From the NCBI GenBank assembly GCA_021628825.1, contig JAJXRY010000001.1, forward strand, positions 1,860,001-1,924,000: 64,000 bases of DNA, written 5' to 3'. The position numbers and the translations under genes were made by a program. Under the pieces are notes generated by a model that worked only from the letters and a program-made list of their open reading frames with translations, was not told the DNA's origin and searched no databases. This document shows positions 10,874 to 19,973 of the stretch, piece after piece. Numbering within the stretch: the stretch's first letter is position 1; the number at the start of each line of letters is the position of its first letter. The DNA comes from Lachnospiraceae bacterium (GTDB lineage: Bacteria > Bacillota > Clostridia > Lachnospirales > Lachnospiraceae).

Positions 10874-11022
10874 GTAACTATTTAGCCATTCGTAAAACCG
10901 ATGCCAACGCAGCATAGTTTACTCATGTGGTTACTTCGCCATATAAATCATGTCGCAGGTTCTTACAAATGCAAGCATTCGACGTACCTGATTCCATGAT
11001 TTTCATGGCTCTGAATAGTTAC
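10874..11022 (-). promoter_or_regulatory. Structured leader candidate upstream of gdpP
   Basis: On the minus strand a 5' segment GUAACUAUU-CAG-AGCCAU can pair with AUGGCU-A-AAUAGUUAC 116 bases downstream, giving a closing helix of nine plus six base pairs. The 5' arm begins directly after a TATACT -10 box (about 11023-11028), so the helix would start at the 5' end of the transcript. The 3' arm ends 47 bases before the gdpP ATG. The enclosed part has small hairpins (CCATG/CATGG; CAGGT/ACCTG). It does not match the riboswitch classes I can recognise, including the c-di-AMP ydaO/yuaA type. Confidence 0.45.
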
Positions 11023-11115
11023 AGTATATCATCATTTTTTTCTAAAAAAACACTATACTAAGATTTATTCAGTTACCGACGGAATTCGACGGGATGTTGC
11101 TGTTCACGTAAACCT

Positions 11116-11886
11116 TTACCGATTAATATAATTCAGCACAAGTGCAAGAATCAGCATATGCATCGGATAAAAAGCATAACAAAAATACTGGAATTTTTTA
11201 CTGTGATACCCCTGCCTTCCGCGATACAGCCAGACAAGCGGCAGGGAAAGGAGGGCAAGTCCCTGCTGGCATAGTTCAAGCTCTGCTCCAAACAGGGAAA
11301 CCGGATACATCAGACCTCCAAGCATTTCCACGTTAATCCAGTACAACGCAGCAACCTGTCCCAGCAGACACCACCAGCTCCGTCCCCGGAACAGATAAAA
11401 AACAAATACGGTCAGGACACCTGCACCATAGTAATCTACCATGCATACAGTTCCAAGCACTGCTCCTGCCATAAGGACAACTGCCACCACAATCACATAT
11501 ACCCATTTTTTTTGCGTTTTCCTCACAGATTCCATGATACGGACACCCAAAAGTCCCATTAAAAGTGTCCATATCACATTTTGATGAAATGGATAAAACC
11601 ATGTTCCACCATACATCAGATCAAAGGGGACCTCGGAAATCACAGCCAGTACCAACAGCCGGAGTGCATACCTTTTAAAGCAGTGCGTGTGAAAATAACC
11701 TTCTACCGCCATAAAGGCAAAAACAGGAAAGGCCAGCCGCCCGACACAGGTCATCCAGTCCTGTGCCGGCAGCAGTGTCGCCCAAAGATGATCCATCAGC
11801 ATGAACAACATGGCAGCAAGATGCAATGTGGCTGCACTGATCACATCGTGTTTTGAGCTCAGTACCTTTATTTTATCATTTAACAT
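11116..11886 (-). CDS. TraX family membrane protein
   Basis: This is a polytopic membrane protein of 256 residues with about eight hydrophobic segments. Family signatures are in place: LAAMLFMLMDHLW, then VGRLAFPVFAFMAVEGYFHT and SEVPFDLMYGG, and the C-terminal YAFYPMHMLIL. TraX was first described as the acetylase of F pilin. Chromosomal Firmicutes homologues are common and their acyl acceptor is unknown. The ATG at 11886 (MLNDKIK) is preferred because AGGAG stands seven bases before it; an upstream ATG at 11907 lacks a site. The frame is intact. Confidence 0.85.
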   Translation of the reverse strand: MLNDKIKVLSSKHDVISAATLHLAAMLFMLMDHLWATLLPAQDWMTCVGRLAFPVFAFMAVEGYFHTHCFKRYALRLLVLAVISEVPFDLMYGGTWFYPFHQNVIWTLLMGLLGVRIMESVRKTQKKWVYVIVVAVVLMAGAVLGTVCMVDYYGAGVLTVFVFYLFRGRSWWCLLGQVAALYWINVEMLGGLMYPVSLFGAELELCQQGLALLSLPLVWLYRGRQGYHSKKFQYFCYAFYPMHMLILALVLNYINR

Positions 11887-11917
11887 TCTTATACTCCTAT
11901 TTCCCAATGTATTTATT

Positions 11918-12010
11918 TTATATTCTTTTTACCAGAAATCCTCCAATAATAAACATCAGAGCAGATACTGCTGCCAAAACCACTGTTTTTTTGTATGAAA
12001 TATTTAACAT
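11918..12010 (-). CDS. Possible 30-residue single-span membrane peptide
   Basis: A short open frame encodes MLNISYKKTVVLAAVSALM followed by a hydrophobic stretch and KRI. It has basic ends and one likely membrane helix. It lies between the serine hydrolase and TraX genes. No good ribosome site is visible, so it may not be translated. Confidence 0.25.
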   Translation of the reverse strand: MLNISYKKTVVLAAVSALMFIIGGFLVKRI

Positions 12011-12033
12011 TCAAATATGATTTACTGTCATTT

Positions 12034-12912
12034 TCATGCCGGTATGATCGCGCAGACAAGATCATATAATGCCCGCATAAGCTTTTCACCCTGACGGCAT
12101 TCTGCGACAAGAGATACAACTGCATTCTTATCCGGAAGAATCATGGTAATCTGGGAATATTTTTCCGTCAGCCCTGAAAGAATTATATTCTCCTCTCCAG
12201 AAAAAGATAGCCATAATAATCGGTATCCGATGCCTTTGTACTTTCTTCTATCCATTTTTTTCAGACAAAAATCTGCCTGCCCTCCCATTTGCCCTTGTTA
12301 AGATAAAACAGTCCGAATTTATGAAGTTCAGAAAGTGTAAGAAACAATCCACCGGCACCAAAATTATTTCCAAGAGGATCAATCTCCCAGGTCGGACGTT
12401 TTATGAAAAGAGGTGTAAAAAGTCTGGGCATAAGATAGGACACCAGGTCACAGCCTGAACGTCTTTGCACAAGAATTCCTGCAAGATATGGACCGACATT
12501 GTTATATACAAAATGTGTCCCCGGCTTGTATTTAAAGGGAATAGCTAAAGCCATTTTCACCCAGTCATCCTCCTGGTATAGCGGACGTTGCGCTCCCATA
12601 AGACTCCCCTGCTCCTGTCCAAGACACATAGTGAGCAGATCTCGAACGGTTGCCATTTGCAGATTCTCATCAATTACCTCAGGTAAATCTTCTGAAAAAG
12701 CGTCTGTCAGTTTTTTTCATCTAACGATATTAATCCTTCCTGAACTGCAAAACCGACTGCACAGGATGTAAAGCTTTTTCGCCGCCGAATAAATATTTCT
12801 ACGGCATTCCTCTTCACTATACCATTCATTCATAAGCTCACCATCCTTGGTAATTTTTAATTCCAAGAACATGAAGTTCTTTCGCAATTTCTATAAAAGC
12901 AGAAATATCCAT
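12034..12912 (-). CDS. Class C beta-lactamase-like serine hydrolase (several frameshifts)
   Basis: This is a serine hydrolase of the beta-lactamase/penicillin-binding protein fold, about 290 residues after repair. The catalytic SxxK is visible as SAAKSFTSCAVGFAVQEG. A YxN element occurs in FVYNNVGPYLAG, and the glycine-rich and C-terminal parts appear as NNFGAGGLFLTLSELHKFG and ILPDKNAVVSLVAECRQG. The start at 12912 has GGAGGAGC upstream. Frame breaks lie near 12850, 12715, 12270 and 12170, all at or beside short homopolymers. There is no signal peptide. Such proteins in clostridia are esterases or peptidases rather than proven beta-lactamases, so resistance should not be inferred. True decay cannot be excluded because several breaks occur in under 900 bases. 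Confidence 0.7.
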
Positions 12913-12965
12913 AAACTTGCTCCTCCTGATTGTGATCCAGATATCCTCATTATATCTTATACAAA

Positions 12966-13000
12966 ATAAAAAGAGCAACCGGATTTGCCCGATTACTCTT
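12966..13000 (-). terminator. Minus-strand terminator
   Basis: On the minus strand AGAGUAAUCGG pairs with CCGGUUGCUCU (two G-U pairs) around GCAAAU, followed by UUUUUAUUUU. A close relative lies at 29171-29206. Confidence 0.75.
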
Positions 13001-13139
13001 AGCTTTCATTGCATTTCAGATGCTTTCCAATTTTCGCTTTACGCTGTATCATGAATTGCCAAGAACTGCTACTGCCTCATATGGCCGCATGCCCCTTTTA
13101 TTATTGCTTATATCAACTCATTCATAAGAAAAAAAGGGA

Positions 13140-13528
13140 TCAATTTCTCACTTCCCTGCCCATATAAGCAAGGCCAGTACCTAACTCCATAAGGAAATTA
13201 TTAACTTTCTCTATAAGCGCATCCTTTAGTTCCTTTTCATCATACCTTTCACGCAAAGTCAAAAAATCAAAATTATATGGATCCTTCGTAATTGCTTGTG
13301 CTAAATCACTCTGTTCTGTCGGAAGTGTATTAGATTTCCTTTGCATTTATCAAGTATTATTTTTGTTATGTCCCCATGGAATTCTATAAATGATTTCAAA
13401 TCTGGCAAAATGGATTTCAAATCGTCACTCACCGTTTTATAGAAGCCCTGATCTGGTTTTTCTAAAATCAGTGGATATTCCGGCAATCCACTCCTTATAT
13501 TCATTATCAGCCTTAATCAACTCACTCA
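13140..13528 (-). pseudogene. YhcG/DUF1016 PDDEXK-nuclease-type gene, internally deleted and truncated
   Basis: The 5' end reads MSELIKADNEYKEWI, the normal start of DUF1016 N-terminal/YhcG-family proteins. It is followed by broken text (SDDLKSILPDLKSF) and then the diagnostic stretch ITKDPYNFDFLTLRERYDE and IEKVNNFLMELGTGLAYMGRE. The family protein has about 350 residues with a C-terminal PDDEXK nuclease domain. Here there are only about 130 residues, with a missing middle and no nuclease domain. YhcG proteins are often linked to mobile regions and R-M loci. Unlike most broken genes in this window, this one has lost blocks of sequence and cannot be repaired by single-base changes. Confidence 0.7.
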
Positions 13529-13704
13529 TCCTGCAATATCTTCCTCCTCAGAAGCCAACTGTAAGTCACAGACTTTCCCGAATACAGTTTCACCATTCGC
13601 AGAAAATAATTAATCCAGATCTCTGGATGCGGAGGATTCTCTCTTCGGAATAATACAATGCCAGAATGTTCTCTTTTATATCCACCAATAAGTGATAAAA
13701 GCAA
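13522..13704 (-). CDS. Unrecognised 60-residue gene fragment
   Basis: This open frame (RRENPPHPEIWINYFLRMVKLYSGKS) has coding-like composition but no start signal, and it overlaps the YhcG remnant by a few bases. I do not recognise the family. It sits between two decayed genes and is probably the 3' end of another lost gene. Confidence 0.3.
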   Translation of the reverse strand: MLLSLIGGYKREHSGIVLFRRENPPHPEIWINYFLRMVKLYSGKSVTYSWLLRRKILQDE

Positions 13705-13763
13705 ACATAATAATTGCCATTATAAAGTCAACTTTCTTGGTTAAACCTTGTTTTTTACTTTGA

Positions 13764-14334
13764 TCATTTCAATTTAACCAAGAAAACCCTTGTTTTTAAA
13801 GGATTTTTCGCATCAGCTTGGATAAATCTTGGATAAAATTTGCTTCTTACTTGTTTAAATCCTTGACAAGTATCCAAGATGACCTCTACTGATTCTCGGA
13901 ATCTGTTTTGATTATATCCGGGATCCAACACCTTTTCTATTTTTCCTGGCAAAAAAGAACCTAGATTTGTAAGAATGATTTTATCTTCAAATTCATTCAA
14001 ATAAATTCTTCCACCCAAGGTATATTCAGAATGAGCAATACAATTGTTAAGTAACTCTCTTAGCAGCCACATATCATATCGTTTGGTTTCCGTTGGAAAA
14101 AAAGCGTTAACTGATTAGGCATATACCGATAGGTCAAATTTCGTATTTTTTTCCAAAAAGCCTCTCACTCAACGTAATATATGGTATTATAAATATCTCA
14201 TAATCACTGATTTCATTTCTTGAATCAAATACTCTCCATGATGCCTCTGGCACTGTGTTGAAGAGATAATCATAATCCTCTCTTCCCAATAATAGCATAA
14301 CAACATATTCCTGCTCCGTTTCTGTCAATTCCAC
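13764..14334 (-). pseudogene. AlbA_2/HTH-type ATP-binding regulator, decayed
   Basis: Two adjacent frames match the central part of the large COG2865-like family (AlbA_2 DNA-binding plus HSP90-like ATP-binding domain). The 5' piece contains MELTETEQEYVVMLLLGREDYDYLF and YITLSERLFGKKYE. The 3' piece contains MWLLRELLNNCIAHSEYTLGGRIYLNEFEDKIILTN split across the ATP-binding motif, then GSFLPGKIEKVLDPGYN. The N-terminal AlbA domain and the C-terminal winged helix are absent, and after DPGYN the sequence diverges. This is real loss rather than a simple indel. It was probably a mobile-island accessory gene. Confidence 0.6.
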
Positions 14335-14361
14335 AAACTGAAATTTGGCGTTCCATCACTA

Positions 14362-14955
14362 TTAGTTCAAAAGGATGTGCATCAGAAAACCAATTAAAAC
14401 GCAAACAACAAATGTTGTCAACGCAGTACCTATAACTAAAAGAATTTTTTGATAAGGACGTTTGCCTATTTCTCGTTGCTTATGAATATCATCCAAAAGT
14501 TTTCCCTCAGAAAATGCGACAATTTCTTTATAGGTTTGAACATCATTATCTTTTTTTACCTTTTCAACCTTAAAGGCAAAGTACATAGAGATTGCCCAAA
14601 TGATTCCCCAAGGAATGAATGCCCAAACACCAAGCCACATAAATAGCGGAACTGCAGAAACAGCAGTTGCAATTAGCATTATAGTGTAGGATTTTTCCAT
14701 AGCGATTCATCTTTTTCAATTTCTTCTTTTTGAATTACATCTTTCATAACATCAACATCTCCTTTGATTAGATTGTCAAGGGAAATTTGAAAGATTTCAC
14801 TCAGTAATACCAAACTATTCACATCTGGATAGCTTTTTATCATTTTTCCCAATTTGAGATTGTTTGCCTTGAAACATAAACACGATTGGCTAACTCCTCT
14901 TGGGATAAATGTGCTTCCTGACGATGCATTTTTTTATTTGCTTTCCAAGTTCCAT
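14362..14955 (-). CDS. Xre-family regulator with C-terminal two-helix membrane domain (frameshifted)
   Basis: After repair this is one protein of about 197 residues. The N-terminal 60 residues are a Cro/Xre helix-turn-helix (MELGKQIKK, HRQEAHLSQEELANRVYVSRQTISNWE, SYPDVNSLVLLSEIF). A short linker (NLIKGDVDVMKDVIQKEEIEK) follows, then a membrane domain with two hydrophobic hairpins (ATAVSAVPLFMWLGVWAFIPWG split by a turn; VIGTALTTFVVCVLIGFLM). The ATG at 14955 has AAGGAGGT upstream. The frame breaks at A runs near 14926, 14845 and 14708. Membrane-tethered Xre regulators of this shape are frequent in Firmicutes and usually control neighbouring genes. The target here is unknown. Confidence 0.75.
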
Positions 14956-15091
14956 CTCGTCACCTCCTTGCATACTCATACTAATCGAAAGGTCTTATTT
15001 TCGCTATCAAAGTGCATTGACATCTATGTTTTCCGTGTGTCAAAGGTCTTTTACAGACCGTAAACTTCAAAGCTTCGCGAGCTTTTTATCG

Positions 15092-15888
15092 TTATACCAG
15101 CATATTTGCAAGTTCCAGAATATTTGCACCAACATCACTTTGTTTGTGCGCATCAGAAAGCTGTCTCAATTTGCACATTGTTTTTTTCTTAAAACAGATA
15201 ACAATTGTGGATTTAAGCCAAGTTCAATATCATGACTATAATTTAGTTGCAGCCCTCCACTGTTCTCAGCATACATACCATTCTTATTTAGCAAAACAGC
15301 CAATTTATTATAATATTCCGTTAAATCAATGTCTGGTTTTATATCCAAAACATTTAATTGAATCAGGATGGGCAAGACCGTTAAAAAGACCACTATCACA
15401 TAACTGAAATATAATATTATAATACCTTTTATATACCTCTTCTATGTTCTTGCTTTCCCAAATTTCTTTTTGTCCCGGATGGTCAAATCCCCAACCATCA
15501 ATCCAATGTACGGAGCCTGTAAGGAAATCAAAATCATATTTATGAAGAATCTCCGCCAAAAGGTCAACAGTTTCAGGAATATAACAGACTTCAAGACCGA
15601 ACTTCACTTTTACAGGGTACTTGATATCCTTTTACTCTTTTTAATAAATCGGATGTACTCGTCTATCGAACCGTTCATTCTTTTTTTGTTATCCAGTTAT
15701 TCTGAAAAATCGTTATATGCCTTTATTGGTTCATATACTCTCTCAAACTCAGTAAATTGATGGGTATGTTCAAGCATATATATTTCATCAAGCCCTGCAT
15801 CTTGAGCAACTTTAATAAATCCCTCAAAAAATTCAATGTTATAGCCTACAGGATTTCCATGTAAAAAGTGTACATGTACATCTCTCAC
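15092..15888 (-). CDS. PHP-domain phosphoesterase, histidinol-phosphatase-like (frameshifted)
   Basis: This is a metal-dependent PHP phosphoesterase of about 265 residues. Metal-binding motifs in order are MRDVHVHFLHG (HxH), LEHTHQF, GLEVCYIPE (Glu), DFLTGSVHWIDGWGF (His), LFNGLAHPDSIK (His-Pro-Asp) and, after an A-run correction near 15185, IETASDAHKQSDVG (DAH). These match the histidinol-phosphatase (HisK/YcdX-like) group. The rest of the his pathway is not nearby, so another phosphate ester is possible. Frame breaks occur near 15695, 15610, 15340 and 15185 at homopolymers. It lies in the accessory island, co-directional with the following hydrolase genes. Confidence 0.75.
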
Positions 15889-15997
15889 TATTTATTCCTC
15901 CTAGTCTTGGTTTCACTCACAAGAACGCAAACTTCAACAATACATTGCTTTCAACTCTTAGAAAAGCTGAAAGTTTACTTTTCCCTATTTCTATTAT

Positions 15998-16960
15998 TTA
16001 GTAAAAATCCAATAATTCTTGAACCTTTTCTCGATATTCTTGGTTGTAATCTAACCACATTTCTGTATGTTCACTATCAGTTACCGTCCAAATCATTTTA
16101 ATTTCTTCATTTTGTATTGAATCATATATTTCTTGTCCCATAAACTGTGGGGTTAATGTATCTGCTTCACTGTTTATTACCAAAACCGGAATTTCAATAT
16201 CTGCAATTTTGTCACATACATTTGCATCATCATAACTAAATCCCAATTCCATTTTGTTGATAATGTTGCCACAGAATGTCATGTAAGATATAGGCAATCC
16301 AATATCCATCTTTCTCATTTCTTCTTCTACCATCCATTTCATATCACTAACCGGACAATCTAGAATCAGAAAATCCACTTTGTTTTCAACATCCTTATCT
16401 CCCATTGCTAATCCTGCAGTTGCTCCACCAAACGATGTACCCCATATTCCTATCACTTGCTCCGGTGCATGGCTATAGACATAATCAATGTAATCAATCA
16501 AATCATATTTTTTTCCCAGTATCCAAATGTAGTATATTGAGCTGTATTTTTCGTTGCTACTTCTCTGGTCATAAGTCAATACATTATATCCTTTCTGCAA
16601 AAAAACATTTCTGCTAAAGGATAATTGGTATAACGATTTCCACCAAGACCATGCACTAAAATAACTGTTGGATTATTCTTATCTCCTTCTTCACCAAGAG
16701 CATATATGTAATCTGCCGGTATCATATGTTCATCAAAAGTTGAAGTGATTTCAACTTTTTTCTATAGTATATGTACTGCAGAAAACATCATAATCCATAT
16801 TATATCTTTCCCAAAAACTATCTTTCACTTTTTGAAGTATCTTCACAAGTAACCAATTGAGTAGACCCCATGAAAAACTTTCGTCCCTATAAAATAGGAC
16901 ATTCCCACAAACAAAAAGTAAAATAACTATAACTATTATCAACAATATTTTTTTGTCCAT
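15998..16960 (-). CDS. Membrane-anchored alpha/beta hydrolase (frameshifted)
   Basis: This is a protein of about 320 residues. One N-terminal membrane helix or uncleaved signal (KKILLIIVIVILLFVCGNVLF) anchors an alpha/beta-hydrolase domain. The oxyanion region reads NPTVILVHGLGGNRYTNYPL, the nucleophile elbow is IGIWGTSFGGAT, the acid lies in VLVINSEADTLTP and the histidine in DSEHTEMW. The arrangement resembles YqkD-like hydrolases of Bacillus. The frame is broken near 16750 (T run) and 16605 (A run). Substrate is unknown, with esterase or lipase activity likely. It is one of two hydrolase genes in series in the island. Confidence 0.8.
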
Positions 16961-17004
16961 TTCTCCACCGTTTTTCTCCTAAAAAAATTCAAATTCGTAT
17001 CTCT

Positions 17005-17763
17005 ATTTATCAAATATCTTATCTAGTTCTTCAATCATAATCTCCGGATGAAACAATGCATTTTTCACAATGAAATTTACCTTTGAAACATTTAACTGTT
17101 GTGTTCGGATAATGTTTCTTAACAAACTTAGCAGATTTCTTTGCAAGCATTTCATTAACTGCTGTTCCATGAAAGAAATATACCACTGTATCAGGAGTAT
17201 ATATGCCCTGACTTAATTTAAAAATCAGCTATTCCATCTATACTATTTTCTACAGTTATGTCGGACATATTATCAAGCACTTTCAAAAAGTATTCCAGAT
17301 TATCTTCTGAAATAATTACTTTTTGTAGCCTGCTCCACTGTTTTTCTTATCCCGTTGCTGTGATTTATGCGTAATATCAACATAAAATTTTTTCATAAAT
17401 ACTTTCATAAATGAATTATAAGACACTAACGGCGAGCCATCAAAAATCACTTTATCAAAGGATAATCTATTATTCTGCCACAAAGTTGCCGTCAACACGC
17501 TACCCATTGACATTCCATACACCGCATATATCTCTTTTCCGTAGCGAGAAAGAATATATTCTTCGATTTCTTTTGCATCAGATGCAAAGGAAATAAAATC
17601 GTCTTTAACTTCAGGATTGTGTCCTGACATAATAGGCACAATGATATGAAACTTATTCTTATAATACTCTATGTATTTATTCCATACTTGCCAAGGGCAC
17701 TGGAATCCATGTATCAGAATGATTTTACTTTTTACTTGTATCACCAAATTCAAGAATCTTCAT
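17005..17763 (-). CDS. Small alpha/beta hydrolase (frameshifted)
   Basis: This is a cytosolic alpha/beta hydrolase of about 252 residues. The oxyanion strand is KSKIILIHGFQCPWQVW, the nucleophile elbow is IYAVYGMSMGSVLTA, and later text YTPDTVVYFFHGTAVNE and FHCENALFHPEIMIEELDKIFD completes the fold after correction. GGAGG lies about 11 bases before the ATG at 17763. Breaks occur near 17725, 17335, 17230 and 17068, each in an A or T run. It resembles uncharacterised alpha/beta-hydrolases of clostridial mobile regions. The substrate is unknown. Confidence 0.7.
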
Positions 17764-17843
17764 ATCATAAAACCTCCGCAAGCTTCAAAGTTTTTCTCAC
17801 TCCATCAATCTCTTCGAAAGACTGAAATTTCCGCATAACTTAC

Positions 17844-18596
17844 TTAATTTGAAATCATTGCAATAATTGTAAAAAAATAATATCTATTCCATTACCAAAT
17901 AAATTACCTATAAAATGTGCAGTCATCGGTACATAAACATTTTTTTGTCTTTATATATGAAATACTTAAAGGCAACGCCCAAATCATTGTCAAGAAAAAA
18001 ATTCCCCAAACGGCAAGCGAATGTTCAAGAGCATACATTAACATCCCCAATAATGTTGTAATGATTAGTACAACTTTACTTTCAAAAAAAATCATATTTT
18101 TTTCTAAAAAAAGTTTCTTCTACAATTGGCGGAAGTAAAAACCGTAGATATAGCAAATATTATCAATGTTATCCACGAATTTCTCCTTAATCCTATCATT
18201 CCCGTATTAAAATTCGGGAATATACTCTCTAAAAACCATTGTTATTACAAACGCACCAATAAATCCTAATGCCGTCAATATAACATGCTTCCAAAACTTT
18301 TTTCCGCTTTTTTTAGGTTATGTAACCATTTCTTTAACGAAAAAAATCTTTTTCTACACCAAAAATATATTGCTAATATCAAATAAAAAGCAAAAAAATT
18401 TGTGTATATGTAATACTCTCTCGGAACAATAAAGCACGATAAAAATAAATATCACTTCTATGATAATTGGGAAAATATTTGTTCTTATATAATTTTTTTC
18501 ATCTACATTCTCTCCGTCAACTTCCAAAGCTTCGTGAGCTTTTAATCTCTCCATATTACTGAAAGTTTCGGGTGTGTTGCTAAATAAAAATTGCAC
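17844..18596 (-). CDS. CPBP-family intramembrane protease (frameshifted)
   Basis: Corrected frames give a polytopic protein of about 250 residues with the CPBP/Abi signature: LPPIVEETFFRKNM (the EExxxR-type first motif), a middle ALEHSLAVWG, and the third motif VPMTAHFIGNLFGNGID (HxxxN type). These glutamic-type intramembrane proteases remove prenyl-like or signal segments in eukaryotes, and bacterial members are linked to bacteriocin immunity and membrane signalling. The 5' third is hydrophobic with poorly conserved text. Frame breaks occur near 18355, 18315, 18205, 18120, 18070 and 17945, all in homopolymers. It follows the peptidase S66 gene by 13 bases, so the two are probably co-transcribed. 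Confidence 0.65.
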
Positions 18597-18609
18597 CCTA
18601 AATTCTCAT

Positions 18610-19638
18610 TCATTCAACAACGCCTGCTTCTAATATTACAAATTTTTCGTTCTGACAATCAATCTCTGCCAAAGCGCCCATTGGCAAAACGGTCATCGGT
18701 GTTCTATGTACAAAATCGACATTAGTTAATATGGGAATATCTTCTCTTTTTGCCTCATACTTCATAAATTTTAACCACATACTTTCTTCTTCAGCATTTA
18801 GTTTTTCCGGTTATAATGCCGGCAGCATTTTGAAATACGCCGGCAGCATCTAACGCTCTTAGGTCATGTAAACTTGCCAGCATGCTACCATATGGTGCAC
18901 AATTTTTCTAAAAACTAAAATACAATCTTTAAAAAAAGTCTTTATCTGGAAAATACTCTGTTCCCATAATTTGTCTTAATGGTCCTACTGTACCACCAAA
19001 AAGTCTTCCTCTTACAGTACCTTTGCCCTGCAAGACTTTATAGCCAGTATTCGGCGTCCACACAATGTCTTCTATATCCACATTTCTCCATTCAATATTA
19101 GTAACCTCTGCACAAGGAGTAACCTCTCCGATAATATTCGTAGAAAAAAATAGTTTTGGTAATTGCCGTTTGCGTATATTCATCCAGTTTTATAGGTTGT
19201 GCAATCGGAGTCAACAAGTTGGGACCATAGTACGCTCTTACTCCGGCTTTTGCAAAAACAGCCATCCATGAAGCAATATCAGAATATCCCATAAATACTT
19301 TCGGATTTTTCTTAATAACGTCTAAATCTATATATGGAAATACACGATAGGAATCATCTCCTCCCATCATACAAATAATTCCATTCACAGTATTATTTTT
19401 TTAAAGCCCACATTAAATCGTCTGCTCTTGCTTCAGGATGCTCATATAAAAAAATTGACTCCCCTTTAAGGCGTTAGGTGTTGGAACGACATTCACATTC
19501 CAAATTTTTTTCTAATCTTTGTTTTCCGATTTGAAATCTATATAGCATATCTTCATCACCGGCTCGTCCACCAGATATAGATATCAATGCTATAGTGTCA
19601 CCTTTCCGTATCACTTTAGGCACAACTAGATTATTCAT
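18610..19638 (-). CDS. Peptidase S66 (LD-carboxypeptidase/MccF-like) (frameshifted)
   Basis: This is a serine peptidase of about 343 residues, the normal length for the S66 family. Recognisable parts are the start VVPKVIRKGDTIALISISGG, ALKKYNTVNGIICMMGGDDSYR (the GGDD/GGxxS nucleophile region), FMGYSDIASWMAVF, GVRAYYGPNLL, a later GRLFGGTVGPLRQIMGTEYFP, and the C-terminal DFVHRTPMTVLPMGALAEID. S66 enzymes cleave murein tetrapeptides (LdcA) or inactivate microcin C (MccF). The text LFGGTVGPL is closer to MccF-like immunity proteins, so a self-defence role is possible. Breaks near 19475, 19395, 19155, 18925 and 18810 coincide with T runs. Confidence 0.75.
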
Positions 19639-19705
19639 ATAAGATACTCCCACAAATATTCATAAACTTCAAATTTTCTGTTCCCTACAAATTGTTAAGG
19701 AAACA

Positions 19706-19778
19706 ATCGGAGTTGGTGTAAACGAAAAAGCAGTCTTGCTGTTTTATCAAACTGCCCTTTCGTTTACATCAATTTCGA
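19706..19778. repeat. 3'-end hairpin of IS copy 1
   Basis: Arms GTGTAAACGAAAAAGCAGT and ACTGCCCTTTCGTTTACAT form an imperfect stem, extending outward to a length near 29 bp with mismatches. A hairpin with the shared core AAAGGGCAG follows the same terminal motif in copy 2 (about 29047-29098). It may be the termination or processing site of the element, or a transcription terminator. Confidence 0.55.
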
Positions 19779-19973
19779 TTTTTCCTTGGTGAACAAAGTC
19801 GCGTCCCTTTCGCCACTATCTATGGGAATTCAATCTTTGCTCTCTTCTATAAGTTTATCATATCTCGTGTTTTTATTGAAAGCTGGTTTTTGTGCCCAAA
19901 AGAATTATTTTTTTAGGTATGACAAACAGACTCCCTTTGCGGAAGTTTTTTTGAAGTATTCAGTTGTATATTT

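Noticed and set aside
10828..11028. Known c-di-AMP (ydaO/yuaA) riboswitch ahead of gdpP
   Set aside because: The region lacks the conserved internal motifs I know for that class; kept only as an unclassified structured leader.
11913..12125. A 70-residue minus-strand frame upstream of traX
   Set aside because: It is a frame-shifted overlap of the serine hydrolase 3' end and the intergenic region, with no ribosome site.
12034..12912. Beta-lactam resistance gene
   Set aside because: The protein has the class C-like fold but no signal peptide and belongs to a broad esterase/peptidase group, so resistance is not supported.
13522..13704. Fic-type toxin fragment
   Set aside because: The text HPEIWINYFLRMV is loosely like some Fic proteins, but no HxFx(D/E)GN motif is present, so it is left unnamed.
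14985..18540. AAGCTTCG(C/T)GAGCTTTT mini-palindromes as a mobile repeat
   Set aside because: Only two or three short copies (about 15070, 18525) are seen, too few and too short to separate from chance or small terminators.
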